A model generated the notes under the pieces. The model worked only from the letters and a program-made list of their open reading frames with translations, did no database searches and was not told where the DNA came from. A DNA stretch of 64,000 nt from Lycorma delicatula (Eukaryota > Arthropoda > Insecta > Hemiptera > Fulgoridae). Both the position numbers and the translations under genes were made by a program. The stretch lies in NCBI RefSeq assembly GCF_047948215.1, contig NC_134455.1, positions 305,678,147 to 305,742,146 on the forward strand, in the 5' to 3' direction. Positions 59,653 to 64,000 of the stretch are shown one piece after another. Within the stretch, counting starts at the first letter, position 1. Each line of letters begins with the position of its first letter.

Positions 59653-62044
59653 TAATAGCTGCAAGTAGGATAAAACCTGAAGAGAGCAATACCCTAAAAT
59701 CCAATATGATACTCTGCGGCTATTGTGATACTGTGGTTTGTGCATTTAAAAGGACCAGATTAACAGCTAGCTTAAGGATTCAGCTTACAATAAATGAAAT
59801 ATATGTAGTCATTAATGTTCAGTCGGGCTTTTAATGCAAATATGCTGTAATACTCAAACGCAAATATCGGGCTTATTCTCGGTTTTTGTTTCAGCGGTAA
59901 CACAATGCTGTTGTTAGCCTCGCGTAGGGCACGGCAATAGAGATCCAGTTGTGAGATTAATCGTATAATGCGACTTTTGCCCGCTTTTTATTCGTTAATA
60001 GCTATCTACAAACCTGACTGGTTCTCACTGTAATTAACAGTGAGAACTTTAAAATGGTATCGAGTAAGAAATAAATCTACAAATGTTTATTATTAAAATG
60101 TTAAACGTTTTTCATATAATGACCATTTCCAATTTTTAAAAAAGTGATCGTAGAAATGAATGTTACACTTTAGTATTAAAGCAATAGTGAGAGTGAAGCC
60201 GGAAATTAATTTTTTCGCTTCATTGTTTACTGGACTTTGTTGAATTGAAATCTATTTTCTATTTGGTCTAATAAATAATACTATTGTACTACAAATGCTA
60301 TTATTATTTTATTAACATTGAAGTTAAAATTTTAAAAGAAAATTCATACGTGTTTCCTTGAATTTCTGTATTATAATGTAAAACATTGACAGATTAACGG
60401 TAATACAAAAAAGAACAGATTGTACTCTCAAAAAAATTCCAAAGAGAGGGTTTCAGATTCAACGAAACTACCTGTTTTTTAAAAACATTCTCTCTTCAAA
60501 ATAAAGTCCCAGTTGTACTAATCTCAATATTAATGCAATCCTTTTCCCTCTAAACAGTAGTCTTAACTATTATCAAATCTTCCTTTTAGGTAGTTTATAC
60601 TAACATGTTTGCAATTTCTACAGTTTTTTCTCGGTTTGGTTTTTATTTTCATTATCTTCGTTTAACCTCTTATTTATACACTGGCAGATAGATAGTAAAA
60701 TTACGACTTTTTTTTACGTAAAATAACGTTTGGGTATTATAAACGTATCTCGCGGGACAGAAGTACATATTGTGAAACGATTCGTAGGTAAGGAAATCAT
60801 ATTGATGGTGTATACTAATTTAGAATTCTCCTACGTCAACAGACGGGGTAATCAGGTTATTTAAGTCAAGCTTCTTGATGCAGTAAATTACTTTTACAAA
60901 GGTAATTTGCAAACAGCAACGATTTTACTCTATTATTATACATCTGAAAAGCCATCCTCCCAGAATAAATTTGTAGTTTTATCAATGCTCGATTCATTCG
61001 TTGAAGTAGATCGGTAACTTCTCCCTTTAATCTATTATTAAATATCGTATTAAAATATAGAAATTTAATTGAGAATAAAAAACTGTACATTTAATAACCG
61101 CCAATGATAACTAACGAGAAGTGAAGCGTATATAAACATATTTTACAAAAATTAGAAGAATGTGCTTATTCATTCATAAAAATATTGAAAATTCCATATT
61201 TATGTTTATTAAAGTATTTTACTTTTAATAATTTTTATACTCAAACCATTTCAAAATGCTTAAAAAATCGACTCTTTAAAAAAAAAAAAAAACATTTGTT
61301 TTATTAATAATCTCTACTCTTATAATAATTAGGGTTTGGCGCAATGACTTTTTAAACATACAACACAGTTATTCTAAAGACAGTTCATAAAAACACCCTT
61401 AGAATTTCAGTGCTGAGCTCATTATACTAGGTAATAATGAAGTTTTTTTTCATTAGAGAATGAGTCGATTTTTTATCTCGTAACTGATGCAAATACAAAT
61501 CCTGAATGAAAAAGATTAAATGACGAAAAACAAAACGTAAAGTGAAAAAAATACTTCAACATCACATAGCCATTCCACAATAGATTGAACTTAAAAGTTT
61601 TGTTAATAATATTATTAAATTTTAAATCATTTTAAAATTTTAAGTTAGTAAAATTTTAAAATTAAAAAATTAATTAATATTAAGTAAACATTACTAAATT
61701 TTATGAAGTTTGATCTATATCAAACTAATTTAATTGATTACTTTTTTCATCGTATAAAAGTTTAATTAAGTAGGTTATTTTAATTACTTGATAAATTAAA
61801 ACAAGTCCAGCATTACCTGGGCCATGATTTTTATAAAAAAAAAGAAATTTATTGATATTTAATCAAATTTTAAATTTGAACTTCTATCCGAAATTTAGCC
61901 AAATATGTTATCTTATTCAAATCATTAAGATATTTCGTAATCAGGTAATTGAATTAGAGCTAGGTGGACTTTAGAAACTCGCAAAATAAATTATGAAATA
62001 GCAGAAACACAAAATTCATTTATACGTATGTATGGACTAAGTTA
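59653..62044. other. AT-rich DNA without recognisable gene
   Basis: It holds one perfect 11-bp hairpin (60021-60047). The open frames at 59616-59834 (+) and 60866-61090 (-) have no recognisable domain. Confidence 0.45.
60021..60047. repeat. Perfect 11-bp hairpin
   Basis: gttctcactgt (60021-60031) pairs with acagtgagaac (60037-60047), 5-base loop. Confidence 0.85.
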
Positions 62045-62065
62045 GCTTACTTACTTACTTACTTA

Positions 62066-62107
<42 letters not shown>
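62045..62107. repeat. (CTTA)n followed by T40
   Basis: gcttacttacttacttactt at 62045-62064 is followed by an uninterrupted run of 40 T at 62068-62107, the longest homopolymer in the window. It could be the tail of a minus-strand retroelement whose body I cannot recognise on the right. Confidence 0.8.
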
Positions 62108-62110
<3 letters not shown>

Positions 62111-62814
62111 TATCAATTCTTTTTACAGGTTGACACAGAGTTTCAAGCTTCCTACTTTGTATTTATTACGATTTCAAGACACATTTTTAACATGCGGATC
62201 AATATGCAATTTTTACTGTCAAGTAACTTCGAAATTCAATCTATTATAGAATGGCTTTGTGAAGTTGAAGTATTTTTTCACATTATATTTTTATTTTTTC
62301 ATTGATTAAATTAATTATTTAAGAATTTTTCTTATTCAGGATTTGGATTTTCATCAGCTAAGAAATTAATAATCGATTAACTCACTAATAAAAGTAAAAT
62401 AACTAAATTATAACCATTTTTAGTGAATTGATAGTTGAGATTCTAATGGTGTATTTATGAACTGTCTGTAGGGCAACTGTGTCAAATTTTACGTTTCTAG
62501 ATAACCGGAAAATGGCAAATTAGCGTATATAGGTTGATTGAAGCAAGTAAAAATTAGCTTAAAATTTAACCGATTTAAAACGCTTATTTCGTATGCTAAA
62601 AGCAGAATAAAGGCACAATAAAAAACAATATTAAAAATCTAACTTAAAGCAACAAAAATGCTATTTTGCATATGCCAAATGGAAAAAATCGAAAACATGT
62701 TATCATAATAATCAAATATTTGAATACAGATGCACGACATTAAGAAATAGTAAGACACTGGAAAACATAGTCGTATCGTTTCCTGAATTATTTTTGATAT
62801 TAGCCCCAATTTTA

Positions 62815-63510
62815 ATTTTTTGACGCAATGCCGCGTAACAGACACAGTCCACTATTATGTGGTACCGTCAGTTGGCAATCGCAGCGAACACAAACAGGTG
62901 CATCGGTCCAAATCATGCCTGAGTGAGTCAAGTGTGCCCGATTAGCAAACGGCAAATAATAACTTCACCTGATCGGTTACTCCTGGATGAAGAGCCCCAC
63001 AGTGACACATTGTCTTTAACTAGAAGACGTTGATTATTGATAATAGAATATCATTCACTTTGTCACTCATCACAAACCATCTTCTTCAAAAGCAGAAAAG
63101 ATTTTCAGAAATAATCCAATCAAGGAAAGGAGGCTGAAAACAAGCCCCTTTTCCCACACGATCAGCGTGCTCATTTCCTGAAATTCCAGTGTAACTGGGG
63201 ATCCAGCAGAAGCTCGAGTTGTGTTACATTGAGTCATTTCAGAAATAAACTGTATCTCTCGTACAACAATGTGTCTGGAGTAAATGTCATTAATCGTCTA
63301 CAAGCACTTATGGAATCTGAGCAGACAAGTACGTGTCGGAATGTCGGATTAAATATATTTAAGGGTTTATTAATAGCAAACAGCTCTGCAACGAAAACAC
63401 TAGCGACTCTGGAAAAACCGGACATATATGTTCTATTACCAACCACAAAAGCACAACCAACAGTTATCGTGTTTGTAGCCGTCTGTATTTACTACGTTGT
63501 AATTAATCAA
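62815..63510 (-). pseudogene. I-type LINE, RNase H domain and C-terminus (degenerate)
   Basis: On the minus strand: VGNRTYMSGFSRVASVFVAE (63440-63380), LFAINKPLN, FRHVLVCSDSISACRRLM (about 63300-63355, the CSD motif of RNase H), an EFQE/GNE-like region, CGKRGLFSASF (about 63145), KDNVSLWGSSSRSN (about 62980-63020), GHTxLT, and the zinc-binding end YHIIVDCVCYAALRQ (about 62825-62865). The order and wording match RNase H-bearing I-group LINEs and the better-preserved 3' end at 44971-45532. The frame is open from 63446 to 63234 and broken afterwards. The reverse transcriptase part is missing upstream and no 3' UTR end is visible. Confidence 0.75.
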
Positions 63511-64000
63511 CTTAAAAAGACATGCTGGTGAGTTATGACTCTTAGAAAATTAAAAACACTGTAAATTCATGTAAATAATATCAAAAGTTAATTAATTTTC
63601 TAATTATGTAAAAAAAAAAAAAAATAATATAATCAAACCGTTAAAAAAATAAACATTTCCTGTACTTTCATCGACAGTATTTGTATACAGCTCACTTTAA
63701 ATTTCTATTAAAAAACAATACATAGAAAATTGATAATGTATTTTTTAAATACATTAAAAAACAAATTGATAAGAAAATTTTTTCACTACACAATTTTAAT
63801 AAACTATGAAGAAAAAAACTATAACATCTAATTGCAATTGCAAAGTCATTAATTTTTAATTATTTTGTTTCTATAAAAAAAATGTAGCTCATTAAAAAAA
63901 ACCTGCACGTAGGACGGGTATCTTTAGTTTGCGAATTGAATTAAATTGTAAATCATAACAGTTTGAAATCTTTGTAATTTAAGCTTGATAAAATGTATGT
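63511..64000. other. AT-rich DNA without recognisable gene
   Basis: An A run at 63609-63623 and general AT-richness; nothing else noticed. Confidence 0.45.

Noticed and set aside
60866..61090. 74-codon minus-strand frame with a plausible-looking amphipathic sequence
   Set aside because: No recognisable domain, no splice or promoter context; frames of this length occur repeatedly by chance in this window.

Overview
The window looks like gene-poor, strongly AT-rich chromosomal DNA from an insect, probably a hemipteran. That placement is an inference from the repeat families: tRNA-derived SINEs, mariner/Tc1-type DNA transposons, and LINE families of the jockey, I, R1 and RTE types, plus dispersed repeats I associate with hemipteran genomes. 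There is no rRNA gene, no true tRNA gene, no CRISPR array, no bacterial operon and no host gene I could defend. No open frame reaches 200 codons, and every recognisable protein segment belongs to a decayed mobile element.

Layout. 1-12 kb: AT-rich DNA with a duplicated block (2440 and 5000) that carries a reverse transcriptase active-site box; the second copy continues into an RTE-like LINE C-terminus (to 6265). 12-18.4 kb: a pair of ~285-bp inverted repeats (12290 and 18058) encloses a jockey-type LINE whose 5' half is inverted relative to its 3' half, the structure left by twin priming. 18.7-24 kb: three mariner transposase remnants, a tRNA-SINE with its target duplication and a short dispersed repeat. 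25-26.6 kb: LINE ORF1 and RNase H pieces. 28-31.7 kb, minus strand: two decayed genes of poorly described, repeat-like arthropod families, one Cys/His-rich and one resembling the DUF7869 group. 33-36 kb: a jockey/I gag broken by a mariner, with two SINE copies. 36-41 kb: simple repeats and a 63-bp coding-like tandem repeat. 41-44.4 kb: a dense block of SINE, a 740-bp dispersed repeat and two Tc1/mariner-superfamily elements lying end to end, both with recognisable terminal inverted repeats. 45-49 kb: an I-type LINE 3' end with an intact C-terminal frame, a Tc1/mariner-type 3' end and a second SINE family. 53.6-54.9 kb: a 5'-truncated R1-clade LINE with poly-A and a 12-bp target duplication. 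57-58.9 kb: an older R1-clade copy on the minus strand. 59.1-59.7 kb: a candidate MITE. 62.8-63.5 kb: an I-type LINE RNase H region.

Nothing here works as a cellular pathway. What the window records is successive transposition: SINEs that share a 3' tail across two families, LINE insertions with target duplications, and DNA transposons that lost catalytic residues in different ways. I found no convincing undescribed biological system. The most interesting items are the twin-primed jockey copy, the two neighbouring minus-strand genes of obscure families, the enclosing inverted repeats, the shared SINE tail and the MITE. Family names come from recognition of motifs, not from database searches.
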